32,816 nucleotides of DNA from Stramonita haemastoma (GCA_030674155.1 CM060344.1:35691831-35724646); one strand, 5' to 3'. Positions 10,449-21,677 are shown, numbered from the stretch's first letter. The notes: generated by a model not told the origin, from the letters alone. Translations and numbers: made by a program.

Positions 10449-11810
10449 CTGAAAGCAGTCAGTAGCCTCAGTAAGCTCAGAGACTACCACAGTGTTATTC
10501 AAACACTTTTACATGTTTACATGTACATCGGTGAATTAACATTACTCTTAAGGCACTGTCTTCTTACATTCAAAATGACAAACTAAAGATATATGTATGA
10601 ATTCTCATTTTTTTCGTATGATCAAATATTTGTATTCTCAATTTTATTCTCTGATTTGAATGCAGTAAATTGCTTTATTTTTTTGTTGCTTTATCACTCT
10701 TAAAATGGAGACAAAAATCCTCACGTGCACAAAATAATGTCACTTTAAATCTTTTTTTTAAAGAACTCTTTTGACAGAATTTTAAAGAGCTGTGGATAGG
10801 GTAGCACACTGATGGTGTAATGTGAGACACTGGCCTTTTATCTGAGACAAGCATTATTTTGATCTTTCTGCTGATTGATTAATCTGACAATGTACACTTG
10901 ACATCTCCACCTACAAAAGAAAAAAAGCAATCTCCATTTTCTTTTGCAAAGTATTTAATCACAAATATTTTTGCTCATGGAAAGGGAGTGAGAGATCTGT
11001 ACTTGCAATGTATTCAAGAAGAAAATATTCCACAAAGACACTATGCAGCTCTGTATATAAAGAAATCTACAATGTACAAAACACAAAGCTTTCTTTTCAA
11101 CCTGGGGTTTGTCCAGATGTTACCTTGATCCTGCTTCCTGCAAGCAAATTCACATCACCAATGAATCGTTTTCTGAACATGTCAGCTTATTTCCGAGCCT
11201 GTAGCTCCTGAATATTGAAATGAAATCTTCTGGTTCTTGGCATCATAAGGGGTTTCAATTTTTTTTTTTTAATGTATTCATGAATAAACACTTACATACC
11301 TGATAGCCAGAACTTAGCAATAGTTATTTACTACAAGCCATGACACATAACAAAATACCTTTAAATGATATAAACATTCATTTATTCAGGGATAACGAGG
11401 AGAAAGCCAAAGACCTGTAAAACCAATCAACTGAAGGCAGCGGTAGAGTATGGTAGATATAGCTCCACATACATTTTCATTTTCTTCTAGTGACGTTTAA
11501 CTACAACTTATTTTATATCACTGCTTATGCATTTTCTTTCTAATCCAGGATGAAGAGTTTATATTACAGAACAGCCTGCAGTCTTCTGATGACAAATTAT
11601 GGACTTTGGCAGTTATTTTGCTGACATACTGATCCTATCATATGGGATAACATCAGTTTTCTAAACAAAACACAAGATCTGTAAAGGAGACAGAGTGACA
11701 GACATCAGATAGTAAGAACAGACAGACACAGAAGGAGACATTAACAAACAAAACAAGTGAGGGAAACAAGACAGAAAATGCAGAGGATGACAGACTGGCA
11801 TAGACACAAC
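10449..11810. other. Unique intronic sequence
   Basis: AT-rich and non-repetitive. No exon with both splice sites was found. 11664-11800 is rich in GACAGA-type words, like the introns between the mini-exons further right. Confidence 0.5.
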
Positions 11811-11958
11811 ACAGATAAATGCTGCATCATAGAGAGAGATCAAAGACAAACATCTCTCTACCTGATCCTGTTCTGCACACTGACACAGATAAATGCTGCA
11901 TCATAGAGAGAGATCAATGACAAACATCTCTCTACCTGATCCTGTTCTGCACACTGAC
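11811..11958. repeat. 74-bp tandem duplication across a splice donor
   Basis: Two near-identical 74-bp copies (11811-11884 and 11885-11958) differ at only a few positions. On the minus strand both contain the 3' part of mini-exon A5 and its donor GTAGAG. The left copy therefore adds a second donor (at 11861) with about 27 nt of exon sequence but no acceptor of its own. Confidence 0.9.
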
Positions 11959-12016
11959 ATGGGGATATGCTGGATGGCGCTGTGTTCCTTGGCATGTGAC
12001 TCCAGTCCAGTGGTTC
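11936..12016 (-). CDS. Mini-exon A5
   Basis: 81-bp segment between acceptor CATGCTTACAG and donor GTAGAG. In phase 1 (two-base lead, one base left over) it is open: TTGLESHAKEHSAIQHIPMS and on to CRTGS. Length is a multiple of three, so inclusion would keep the frame. It resembles A1 at 17141-17206 (LETSAKEQSSQ). Confidence 0.45.
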
Positions 12017-12318
12017 CTGTAAGCATGTAAGCAGTCATCAGTAACGGGAAAAATACTGATTTTTTTTTTGCTGAAAAATTACAATGCTTCTAAGACATGG
12101 CCACATGTTTTGTCATTTGCTTTATTTGCTAAAATACTAAGCTTCCTTTTTCTTATCCCTTTAAAGCAGAATAAATTCATAATTATTCTTTTAAAAATAT
12201 TGCTGCAAATTATCATTAAATTTGTTGATTCAAATATCAAAATAAACCAATGTTATGATTTCATTTGATTTGATCTTCAAGATCATCATCACTGTTTCAT
12301 AATTTGCTTCATTAGGTC

Positions 12319-12415
12319 AAATACACATACACATGGGGACTGGATGTAAAAAAGCATATGATTGCTTATTTCATTATCCTCGATACAAAAGAATAGATGA
12401 ATAAATAAATAAATA
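12319..12415 (+). mobile_element. SINE-A 3' fragment
   Basis: GGGGACTGGATGTAAAAAAG, hairpin remnant AAGCATATGATTGCTT and TATCCTCGATACAAAAG, then an AAATA tail. Only the last third of the element is present. Confidence 0.85.
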
Positions 12416-12866
12416 CCTAAATGGGTCAATTTCACTTTATTTCTAATTTCAATAATTGAAATATCAGAACGACTCAATGTTATGATTTTATCAAATGCAT
12501 TAATGACTCTTCAAAACCATCACTGTTTCATGTTTTGATTCATTAAGTCAAATACTTAACGAGTCACTTTCAGTTCTTTGAAACTTGATAAATTCACAGT
12601 TATCCTTCTTTTATATTTATATAATCCTGTTTTCTTTTTCACCTCACGCATTACCTCTACACAGTGTGATCATTCCACTCCTCCACCAAGATGTTCGTGA
12701 CGGCTGTCGTTCCACCATGATGCGCAGCTGTCAGTCAGTGTCCCCCATTTTCACCTCCTCTCAGCTGCTGTCCATTCTTTCCCAGCTGGTGCTGATGATA
12801 GCAGGAACTGACCACACTTGGACTTGGTAAAAGGAAGAAGGGGCGTGTCAATTTCAGCACTGGGCC

Positions 12867-12945
12867 CTGGACCGAGTTCTGCAGGAGTTGCGTGGTGTGG
12901 ACGCCCATTCCTGGTCACTGGATTCAGTTCTCACCCCCACAGTTC
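12867..12945 (-). pseudogene. Mini-exon A4, donor apparently lost
   Basis: Acceptor TTACTTTCAG is intact and the A-type start is recognisable (GAACTGTGG; in phase 1 it encodes RTESSDQEWASTPRNSC). By alignment with A5 the donor position reads GG rather than GT, and the frame meets a stop shortly beyond. Probably a decayed exon copy. Confidence 0.4.
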
Positions 12946-13433
12946 CTGAAAGTAACAACAAATGATAAGCTACACTGAACATTTCTTGGCTTCCTTGGCT
13001 TACACATTAAATTTATCTGATCATTTCATTCTGAATCACAATGAATTAAGAACGTACTTTACCGATCTTTTATTCTTGACAGCCTTTGTAAAAATTTCAC
13101 CAATACATTATTTGCTTAGATATTAAAATGACCGGACAACATTTTCAAAGATTAAATCCACAAGGATTACTGCAAAACAATGTCACAATTTATCTTCAAC
13201 CCCTCCATTGCAAGCTTTTCCCCCCAGAACCAGCTGACCAATGTACACGAGAACAATCAAAAATGCAAACCAAAAACTATGTCGTTACCTGAACATGTTA
13301 CTTGCTGGTTTTTCTGTAGTAGTCACACTGAAGGACACAGTGAAAGCTGTTGCAAGAGCCCTTTACATGTCAATGAACTAGTGACCACAAAACTATTTGG
13401 GGGCTGAATGGATGAGTTCAGTGATTTTCTCAC

Positions 13434-13501
13434 CTGCATTTTGTCACAGTTTTTGCTCCCCCTGAATGCTGGCAGGTGTTGACATCAGCAGCAGCAGCTA
13501 T
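13434..13501 (-). pseudogene. Mini-exon C4
   Basis: 68 bp between acceptor CAGTCTGTCTTCAG and donor GTGAGAAAATC. The donor and its first intronic bases are the same as in C2 and C3. Length is not a multiple of three. The frame matching other C copies opens on TAG; another frame (IAAAADVNTCQHSGGAK) is open. Confidence 0.4.
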
Positions 13502-13505
13502 CTGA

Positions 13506-14020
13506 AGACAGACTGATTCTATCACATAGCAGTGAAACATGATGACAGACTGATTCTATCACATAGCAGTGAAACATGATGACAGACTGATTCTATCACA
13601 TAGCAGTGAAACATGAAGACAGACTGATTCTATCACATAGCAGTGAAACATGAAGACAGACTGATTCTATCACATAGCAATGAAACATGAAGACAGACTG
13701 ATTCTATCACATAGCAATGAAACATGAAGACAGACTGATTCTATCACATAGCAGTGAAACATGAAGACAGACTGATTCTATCACACAGCAGTGAAACATG
13801 AAGACAGACTGATTCTATCACATAGCAGTGAAACATGAAGACAGACTGATTCTATCACATAGCAGTGAAACATGAAGACAGACTGATTCTATCACATAGC
13901 AATGAAACATGAAGACAGACTGATTCTATCACATAGCAGTGAAACATGAAGACAGACTGATTCTATCACATAGCAGTGAAACATGAAGACAGACTGATTC
14001 TATCACACAGCAGTGAAACA
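13506..14020. repeat. 37-bp minisatellite, 14 units
   Basis: Units AGACAGACTGATTCTATCAC plus ATAGCAGTGAAACATGA repeat with exact 37-bp spacing from 13506 to the last unit at 13987. On the minus strand it ends directly at the acceptor of mini-exon C4 and consists of the intron sequence that precedes every C-type exon (compare 15472-15515 and 16502-16550). Confidence 0.97.
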
Positions 14021-14074
14021 TCTTCATGATAAATGCAGACCCGCAGGAAGACACACAATCCAAATGAAAATGGG

Positions 14075-14379
14075 TAGGGGTAAAAAATAATGTAAAGGTG
14101 TCCCATAACCTATGTGGTCGTAGGGGAGCAAGGCGTCAGAGACCTCAGCTTCTCTAGGGGTCAACATATTGAGGGCGGCGCCCATCTCCTCTCCCTCGCT
14201 GCTTTACCTTCCCTGACCCTAAAGAGGGCAGGTACCCATTTACAGCTGGGTGAACTGGGGGAACTGTACTGTAGCCAAGGCGCGCAAACAGTCACCCATC
14301 GAATTCGCAAACATGCTCGACACTGCTTAACATTGGCTGGGGGAAAGCGAGCACTCTGACCACTGAGCTATCCCATCTC
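14075..14379 (-). mobile_element. SINE-B, full length with 11-bp target-site duplication
   Basis: Flanked by ATGAAAATGGG at 14064-14074 and 14380-14390. Read on the minus strand it starts GATGGGATAGCTCAGTGG (a canonical A-box), and the B-box region is degenerate (CGAATTCGAT). It then has CACCCAGCTGTAAATGGGTA and a conserved end, CTGAGGTCTCTGACGCC to GGTTATGGGACACCTTTAC. The insertion interrupts the third mini-exon cassette. Confidence 0.88.
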
Positions 14380-14591
14380 ATGAAAATGGGAGAAGACAGA
14401 AATGCAAATAGGAATACAGAGACAGGCAGGCAGAACGGATGATACACAGACAAACGCATCACGTAAACAAACACTAACACACACACAATGTCACAAAGAA
14501 TGAAAGACAAAATGACAACTGCACCACATAAAAAATTACTAACATACACACACAATGTCACAAAGACTATACCTAATAAAACCAATGTTAC

Positions 14592-14672
14592 CAAGTTCCT
14601 GATGTTTCCTTAGCGACCGCTGTCTAAGGCAGGTGCTGAACTTGACCACTGCTGGTCAGGCTTCCATGATAC
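14592..14672 (-). pseudogene. Mini-exon E3
   Basis: 81 bp between acceptor TGTGTTACCAG and donor GTAACATT. Similar to E2 (15713-15795) in both the exon body and the ACCAG/GTA edges. The longest open part is VSWKPDQQWSSSAPALDSGR, followed by TAA, so it is not clearly coding. Confidence 0.4.
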
Positions 14673-14799
14673 CTGGTAACACACATGGACATCATTCCAT
14701 TAGAAATAGCTTTAAAAAAAAAAAAAGAAGCATGAACAGTAAGCGACAAAAGACACAAGTGGTAAATGTGTAAATAACTAACACAGACAGGTCACTTAC

Positions 14800-14849
14800 C
14801 TTATCTCGTAATACTAACATGGCCACAGCTGATTGCACTTACATAGTAT
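14800..14849 (-). pseudogene. Mini-exon B3
   Basis: 50 bp between TTTGACCAG and donor GTAAGTGAC. It shares CAGCTGTGGCCATG and GAGATAAG with B1 (16729-16794). Frame not conserved. Confidence 0.35.
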
Positions 14850-15070
14850 CTGGTCAAACAGGTGTGTATCCCATAAGAGACAGCTAGCACAAAACAAGTT
14901 ACCACAACCCAAAATGATAAAGAAAATGCAGAAACAAATAATATATGGAACAGTGACTACCAGAAAATAAAATTAGATAAAAAAAAAAAATCACCACAGA
15001 TTGGACAAAGATAAAGTCCAGTCAGAAATAGCAGACAAAAATACAAATACTGAAGTATGTAGAACTGTAC

Positions 15071-15148
15071 CTTGTTGACAGACTTCAGTTCTTGGTCACT
15101 GTCCGTTGCATGCACCGTCCTTGCCACTCCACTCCAGCCCCAGAGACT
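15071..15148 (-). CDS. Mini-exon A3
   Basis: 78 bp between acceptor GTACTGTTTTCAG and donor GTACAG. Open in phase 0 over 26 codons (SLWGWSGVARTVHATDSDQE and on to VNK). In the phase-1 frame shared by A1, A5 and A6 it starts SLGLEWSGKD but then stops. It is either a frame-switched copy or a decayed exon. Confidence 0.4.
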
Positions 15149-15383
15149 CTGAAAACAGTACGTCATCATCAGTCATACTGAACAGTAAATCATCATCAGT
15201 CATAATTTAAAATTTTTAAAAATTTTTATACCACTTTATATCACTTACACTGAACAGTCATTCATTATCAGTCATCATCAGTCATACTGACAATCCTAAA
15301 AGTTTCATTAACATATACTCTGCATTCAGTTCATTACTCCACATTAAGTAGTCAAACACAAATAAAACCTGTAATTTTCTCAC

Positions 15384-15471
15384 CTGAACTGTTGTACTAC
15401 CATGGGATCTTTCGGCTCCCCTCCATGCAGGCAGCTGTGACGTTGTCAGGCCATACACCTGGACAGGGGCT
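15384..15471 (-). CDS. Mini-exon C3
   Basis: 88 bp between CAGTCTGTCGGCAG and donor GTGAGAAAATT. With a one-base lead it is open throughout (APVQVYGLTTSQLPAW and on to STTVQ). The matching frame of C1 gives TVKEYTTLTAYLPA then a stop at the Trp position, so the copies are related and this one keeps the longest frame. Confidence 0.4.
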
Positions 15472-15712
15472 CTGCCGACAGACTGATTCTATCACATGGC
15501 AGTGAAACATTTTCAACATGAAATGCAGGTCTGCAGAAAGACTCAGACAGACAGAAAATGGCAAAAAGAAACCAGACAGACTTGGTGCCTCAGAACGAAA
15601 AACCGGACAGACAGACAGACAGGGAAAGGTAGGCAGAGTAGATGACAGACATGGAAACAAAGACATGATAAAATGAAAAGCAGACATTCAGTCACACACT
15701 GAGGAGTATTAC

Positions 15713-15795
15713 CAATTATCCTTCACTGTCTTTGGTGACCAATGCTTGAGGCAGGCCTGATGACAATGGACTTGACAACTTCTGGCGAGTTTTAC
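15713..15795 (-). pseudogene. Mini-exon E2
   Basis: 83 bp between TGTTTTACCAG and donor GTAATACT; related to E3. Open in phase 0 (VKLARSCQVHCHQACLKHW and on), but its length is not a multiple of three. Confidence 0.4.
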
Positions 15796-15999
15796 CTGGT
15801 AAAACAGATGCCCACAAGTATAACAACAGCCTAATACAAATTATCAGCAATAAAAGTCAGCAATAATGCCAAAATACAACACACAAATGGCAGTAAAAGG
15901 GGAAAAAAAAAAATTAAGAATATCAACTAAGATTGAACTGCAAGTCAAACAGAAAAAGACAAAAATGTGAACAAAAAGCTTACTTCTTCAGAAACATAC

Positions 16000-16068
16000 C
16001 TATGTTGAGGCACTGCAAGTTGTGACGACACTACTGCAACACACTGTCCTCAGCACTGGACTCCAGCT
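16000..16068 (-). pseudogene. Mini-exon A2
   Basis: 69 bp between TTATTGCTTTCAG and donor GTATGTTT. The A-type frame reads LESSAEDSVLQ and then stops (TAG). Splice edges are intact. Confidence 0.4.
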
Positions 16069-16417
16069 CTGAAAGCAATAAATCATCATGAGGCATACGT
16101 TTTATTCACATCCACATTACATCCAATAACATATCATTTAGTTTAACTAGCATCTACATTACATTAAATAACACACATTCAAGAATTTCCATCACTTAAA
16201 GTGACAAAGTAAAAAGTTTAACTATCAGGTAAATTAAATTCAATAACACACATTCAAGAACATACATCACTTAAAGTAGTAAAGTCTAGCATCTACATCA
16301 CATTAAATGACACATTCAAGAACAAACATCGCTCAAAATGGCAAAGTCAAAGTTTAACAAGCATCCACATCACATTCAAAGTGGCAAAGTTACAAATGAA
16401 ATCTATCATTTTCTCAC

Positions 16418-16501
16418 CTGGACTCAGTCGTCCATTCCCCAGACCTGGTTTACCCCATGCAGGCAGGTGTGCCATCAGGTCCATGCACTTTGACAGCAGC
16501 T
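16418..16501 (-). CDS. Mini-exon C2
   Basis: 84 bp between ACTGTTGACAG and donor GTGAGAAAATG. Open with a two-base lead (LLSKCMDLMAHLPAWGKPG and on). The shared LPAW lies in a different frame from the upstream half when compared with C3, so a small indel separates the copies. Confidence 0.35.
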
Positions 16502-16728
16502 CTGTCAACAGTCTGATTCTATTACCTGGCAGTGACACATTTTCAACATGAAATGCAGAAACTCAGAAAGCCACAGACAGACAGAAATAAGAACACAGAC
16601 AAGCAAGACATTCACAGACAAAACATAGGGAATGGCCGGCCATGCACACGACAGACATAGGCAAATACATAATGCACACTCTGGCATACATATATATCTA
16701 TACCAGGTCACAAAGACCTGTGTGTTAC

Positions 16729-16794
16729 CTGTGTAACTTATCTGGTGGCATTGGCATGACCACAGCTAGCTAGCAGGTAGGCCTTGCGTGGTAC
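16729..16794 (-). pseudogene. Mini-exon B1
   Basis: 66 bp between CTGTCTTACCAG and donor GTAACAC, paired with B3 by sequence. The two frames I translated, including phase 0, meet a stop. Confidence 0.35.
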
Positions 16795-17140
16795 CTGGTA
16801 AGACAGATGTACTCACAGTTAAAGACAGCATTAAAAAGTATGACGCAACATGCTAATGAAGTAGTACAATTACTGTACTCACACTTAAAACTAAAAGCAC
16901 AATGAGTTCATAAAATAGTGAAACACCTGTACTCACAAGTCAAAAATAGCATATAACAAAATGTATTATAACTTAGAGTCAAAATCAATGATACACATTC
17001 AAATGACTAACAAAAGCAAAAACAACACAGAAAACAATAAAAATAAAACAACAAACCCATCAGTCACCATGAAAGAAAATTCTTTTTTAAAAACCCAAAC
17101 ACGCAAAAAGAGCACACACGACAAGTATGCAGAACTATAC

Positions 17141-17206
17141 CTCTGTGAAGACAGGATGCAGCTTGAGATGACTGTTCCTTGGCACTTGTTTCCAGCACTA
17201 AAGATC
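17141..17206 (-). CDS. Mini-exon A1
   Basis: 66 bp between TTACTGCTTTCAG and donor GTATAG. Open in phase 1 on both sides (SLVLETSAKEQSSQAAS and on to HR). It could follow the exon at 19774-19866, which ends with one spare base, without a frame break. Confidence 0.45.
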
Positions 17207-17578
17207 CTGAAAGCAGTAAATCATCATCAGTCACACTGAAAATGGTATCAGCACAAACTATGCATTCACATGGTCACAATACTTTCAAACTGATGAGGTT
17301 TATACTTGACCAAAGTTCCTCCCCCAAAATGATAGTGTAATGAACTCATCACATAAATCACAAAAAGACAATACATAATTATATACAAAAGCAATCTCTA
17401 ATATGCAACCTTATTTTACCAATATTAATTATTCAACAAACACTGCTGGACACCGGTGTAGATCATGTGCCAAAGATTTCAAAACCACCAATGAACCTGA
17501 GGAAAGAATATCCTACTTTTCAGACTGCATAGTTATTTCATTCAAATTATTTGAGAGACAGAGGACTCCTTTTCTTAC

Positions 17579-17647
17579 CTGTCCTTGGTTCTCCTTCATG
17601 CTGGTAGGTATGCTGTCAGTGTCGTGTACTCCTTGACAGTAGTTTCT
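17579..17647 (-). pseudogene. Mini-exon C1
   Basis: 69 bp between GTTTGTTAACAG and donor GTAAGAAAAGG. The frame shared with C3 reads ETTVKEYTTLTAYLPA, then TGA. Confidence 0.4.
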
Positions 17648-17724
17648 CTGTTAACAAACTGATTTTCCCCATTGCATTAAACATTTTCAAAATAAAACAA
17701 TGCCCCCCTTTCCAAAAAAATGGC

Positions 17725-18235
17725 AAAAGACAGACAGAAACAGCAGATAACAGACAGACAGAATGGCAGATAACAGACAGACAGAATGGCAGATAACAGA
17801 CAGAATGGCAGATTAAAGACAGACAGAATGGCAGATAACAGACAGACAGAATGGCAGATTAAAGACAGACAGAATGGCAGATTAAAGACAGACAGAATGG
17901 CAGATAACAGGCAGACAGACATGGCAGATAACAGGCAGACAGAATGGCAGATTAAAGACAGAATGGCAGATTAAAGACAGACAGAATGGCAGATAACAGA
18001 CAGACAGAATGGCAGATTAAAGACAGACAGAATGGCAGATTAAAGACAGACAGAATGGCAGATAACAGACAGACAGAATGGCAGATAACAGACAGACAGA
18101 ATGGCAGATTAAAGACAGACAGAATGGCAGACAACAGACAGACAGAATGGCAGATAACAGACAGAATGGCAGATTAAAGACAGACAGAATGGCAGATAAC
18201 AGGCAGACAGACATGGCAGATAACAGGCAGACACA
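17725..18235. repeat. Minisatellite of about 21-27-bp units
   Basis: Tandem units of GACAGACAGAATGGCAGATA alternating between an ACA and a TTAAA linker, with a few AGGCAGACAGACATGG variants. Apparent open frames on both strands are products of the repeat. Confidence 0.95.
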
Positions 18236-18394
18236 AATGCAAACCATCCTGCAATGACAGAAAAACCAAACAGAGAAAGGGGGGCAGAATAAAAACAACC
18301 TGAAAACTACAGTATTTAAATAATTTACAGATAATTATGCACAAAGATCAGACAAGACAGAAAGATTAAAAAAAAAAAGAAGATTAATCTGTAC

Positions 18395-18469
18395 CTTATG
18401 TCTGAATTGATGAAGAAGGCTTCTGATGGTGCTGGGCCTGTCTGAAACTGTCCGAACCTCATCTAATTC
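18395..18469 (-). CDS. Unrecognised gene, 25-codon exon
   Basis: 75-bp exon with acceptor CTCTTTTTTGTCAG and donor GTACAG. Open in phase 0 over its full length: ELDEVRTVSDRPSTIRSLLH and on to FRHK. Codon use and composition look coding. No family recognised. Its phase does not match the exon at 19774-19866, so the two may not be adjacent in a transcript. Confidence 0.5.
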
Positions 18470-18487
18470 CTGACAAAAAAGAGATCA

Positions 18488-18658
18488 TCATTCAGAAAAT
18501 AAAACACATACATAATAAGCTGCTGGCCCTGCTTTCAAACCAGAATTGTCAGTACTATTGTGAAAGCTGAATACAGACCAGCCTGGAAAACAATAAAACT
18601 GTTGCCTGCTGTAATGCTCATGTCCCTCTGGATAACCGTCTTGGTCAAGGGACTGACG

Positions 18659-18690
<32 letters not shown>

Positions 18691-18811
18691 GACCATCTTG
18701 GTCAACGAACTGATGATGATGTTGATGATGATGACCTTCTTGGTCAACAAACTGATGATGATGTTGAGAATTATGACGACAATGATGATGATGTCCTGCA
18801 ATCTCCTGCAA
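18488..18811 (-). other. His-rich open frame over a (GAT)n-containing repeat
   Basis: Three imperfect copies of a block containing CTTGGTCAACGAACTGATGATG (plus strand, 18643-18770) sit in trinucleotide repeats. On the minus strand one frame encodes HHHQFVDQEGHHHQ-type repeats followed by a less repetitive part (GYPEGHEHYSRQQFYCFPGW). Another frame is equally open and Ile-rich, so coding is unproven. Confidence 0.3.
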
Positions 18812-18829
18812 GACCTTTTCCCTGTTTGG

Positions 18830-19773
18830 TTTTGTTTATTTATTCTTTAGTTGCAAGTTTTGCACTTGGTTTGCCGGATTTGGGTTATTTTTGTTTGGTG
18901 GTGGTTGTTTTTGTTGTTTTTAGGGGGGGAGGGAGGGTTGTTCTTTTAGTTTAGCTTTCTTTCTTATTACTGAGCATTTATTGAAGGGTATTTTTCCTTT
19001 TGTGTGTGTTTTTTTTTACGGTTACTTGTTTCAGTTTAGTTTACTATGCTTAGTTCAGTATGTGTAGTGTTCAGTTTTTGTTTTTTTCCATTTTGTTTTA
19101 ATGGGTTACTCTTTTTTTTAATTTGTTTCTTTTAGTTCATCTCACAGGTTTATTATTTCATCATCTGCCAAGTACCAGTCCAGTTGTTCTCAGATCACTC
19201 ATTCCAAACTTACCCCACAACAACTGTATCCAGGCAGATTCCACTGTACTCAAAGCCTGGAGTTGCCCTGGAGCTTTATTTACATGCAAGACCAGGACAA
19301 GGCCACGAACTTGGGGAGGCCTTGCAGTGTTTGTCTCTTAACCCCCTTTTCAATTTTAGTTGTTTTTTAAATTTTTTTTTATAGCTTTTTTGTTTTGTTT
19401 TCTTTGCTTGGTTTTGCTTGCTCCGGTTTTGAAGTGGCTTTTGAGTTTTGCACAAGTGCTCTTTATTTTTATTTTTTTTTTTATTATATAATTTTCAGTC
19501 CCATTTCCCCTTTTTAATTCATTGTTTGGTTTATTTCCCTTTTAGATTTATACCATTTTCATTTTCATTTTGTCTGTCTTTTGCAATGCACTGGCTTGCA
19601 TTGCACTCAGTTCATTTTGTATGAATTTACTTTTTGTACACTCCAATCATATTTTTAAAAATGTCTCTGTGGTAGCTTAGCCTTTAAAAACCTGAAAATT
19701 TGCAGTCTTATGCATCAACTGTACAAGCAATGGATTAAAAGTATCACAATTCAACAGTCCAAGACCAGCATAC
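18830..19773. other. T-rich sequence without recognised feature
   Basis: Long T-rich and TTTTG-rich stretches. 19140-19340 is more balanced in composition, but I see no clear exon or repeat family there. Confidence 0.5.
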
Positions 19774-19866
19774 CTTCTGGTCCCAGACACCGAGTCAAGA
19801 AGCCCTTCAAGTCTTTGCTAAAGTATTTTTGTTTTATCATCCCTTCTCCATACCTCAACAGAGATC
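19774..19866 (-). CDS. Unrecognised gene, 31-codon-length exon
   Basis: 93-bp exon between acceptor TATTTCTTTCTTAG and donor GTATGC. In phase 1 it reads SLLRYGEGMIKQKYFSKDLK and on to GFLTRCLGPE, with good coding character (charged/hydrophobic alternation, no low complexity). It ends with one spare base, the phase needed by A-type mini-exons. I do not recognise the family. Confidence 0.6.
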
Positions 19867-20027
19867 CTAAGAAAGAAATACATACAGTAAAGATTTCCTG
19901 AACTCTGCAGGACTGTAGTGCTGACACCTTCATCCTTGTGTCCTTGGTGACATGGTCCATCACAGCCAGCCAACCAGTGTCTGTTAACTGACATAAACAT
20001 GTGTGTCACTAACATGGCATTGTAAAA

Positions 20028-20060
<33 letters not shown>

Positions 20061-20066
<6 letters not shown>

Positions 20067-20300
20067 TTTTTTTTTTTTTTTAAATTTTATTCTTTTATAT
20101 CGAGGATAACAGAATAAGCAATCATCTGCTTTTTTTCATCCGGTCCCCGTGTGTATGCAGTTTTTGTAAATCTTGTCATCTGTTCCAACCGGCACACGAT
20201 GGCCTACTCTTACGAAAAGCGGAACAGGATTTAACGTGTGCGCAAGATGTTCTGCGTGCGTTCGCACACGGGGCCTCGGTTTAAAGTCTCATCCGAAGGA
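20061..20300 (-). mobile_element. SINE-A copy, 5'-truncated
   Basis: Begins with poly-T, then the reverse complement of the SINE-A tail (TTTTATATCGAGGATAA), hairpin and body. It stops at TCATCCGAAGGA, the same point as the copies at 3433 and 27898. Flanked by GA repeats on both sides (20031-20060 and 20301-20392). Confidence 0.92.
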
Positions 20301-20313
20301 GGAGAGAGAGGGG

Positions 20314-20349
<36 letters not shown>

Positions 20350-20392
20350 GGGGGGAGGGAGAGAGGGAGAGGGGAGAGAAGAGAAAGAGAGA
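20301..20392. repeat. (GA)n with a G-run
   Basis: GA repeat interrupted by about 18 G at 20338-20355. Confidence 0.95.
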
Positions 20393-21069
20393 TGTTATAA
20401 ATTTGATCCCAAATGATCTCAATTCAGAACACATGACAAAATTTATAAAATGCATCACACTGGCGTCCTGTTTAGACACCTTCACAATCAGAATAGGGTA
20501 AATTTAATAGCTTACTTGAATATTACATAACTTTAAATTTGTCTGGCAAACACTCCTATATCCAAAATCTCACCATGTCATTGGTGAACCTGTGACTCGA
20601 AAATATCGCACAGAAACCTTTTGCTAATACATGATAAGGGTATGTAACTGACGAAAGTTAAAGGACACGTTAAAAAAAAAGCCTGAAATTTGAAGGAAGC
20701 TTGTAAATGGTAGCGTCAGTCTTCCAAATTACATAAGGCGACTGAAAATAAGTACCTTCTGATCCTATGTGTCCAACCATCTGAGAACTTTGAAAAAGAA
20801 CTGCAGACTATAGCTTGACCAAAACTCACAAACTACTCCTTCATCTGGCGTCAACCCCAACGCTGAACCCAAGCTCACCTGCTAAGAGCCCGCCATATTG
20901 TGACGAAGAGGGATAACTCTATGAATGTTCTCATTCAAACAGATCAACAATGCCCCAAGTCTAAACCTTTTTTTTTTTTTCATAAGTGACTGGTGTTTAC
21001 CTTGAATGTTGGTACAGTTTGTAAGCCCAGTGGGTTATTTTTTTCTTCTGTTTTGTGTGTGTGTGTGTG

Positions 21070-21101
<32 letters not shown>

Positions 21102-21677
21102 CCCCTCCCTCCCTCACAAGATTGTAAAGGTGGACAAAGAGGGAGTATAGACATGGGTAGAGATAGTGGATGGAAAGGGGGGGGGGGGAGGCAAGGAGAA
21201 AGGATAGGATAGCTGGGATGGGGGTGGTAGGCAGGAGAGACAGATAGGCCAGGTATCCTTAGAGACTACCCATACCATACAATCTCTGCTGCCAGTTGGC
21301 ACCGGTTATTAGACATAGTGCATCTATACTGTTCTGTTGTACTGTCTGGAACCATGTAGTCATAAGACTCTGTCTATTCATTACTCACTCCTCCTTCAAC
21401 ACTGATAGCTGTACCAAAAGGAGAGAAGAGAGGACAATGGGTTGGGGGTAGAAGGAAGGCCGGCAGGTATATCGTGACTGGTAGACAAATGACCTTATGC
21501 CCCTTCCCATGACGAGAACTGTTTGTCTTTCATCAGAAACCGCCTGGAAAGACTTCCTACCCTCGGTCATCCAGTTCAGCCAGTCATAATAATAATCATT
21601 ATTAGCCTATAGCCTTGTTCGTGATGATTCCACACATCTTGGAACTTTCCACATGTCTAGACTTCCGGAGCTGTCAC

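Noticed and set aside
17725..18235. Paired open frames with MADNRQTEWQ repeats
   Set aside because: Product of a short tandem repeat; no splice or start context and no non-repetitive coding part.
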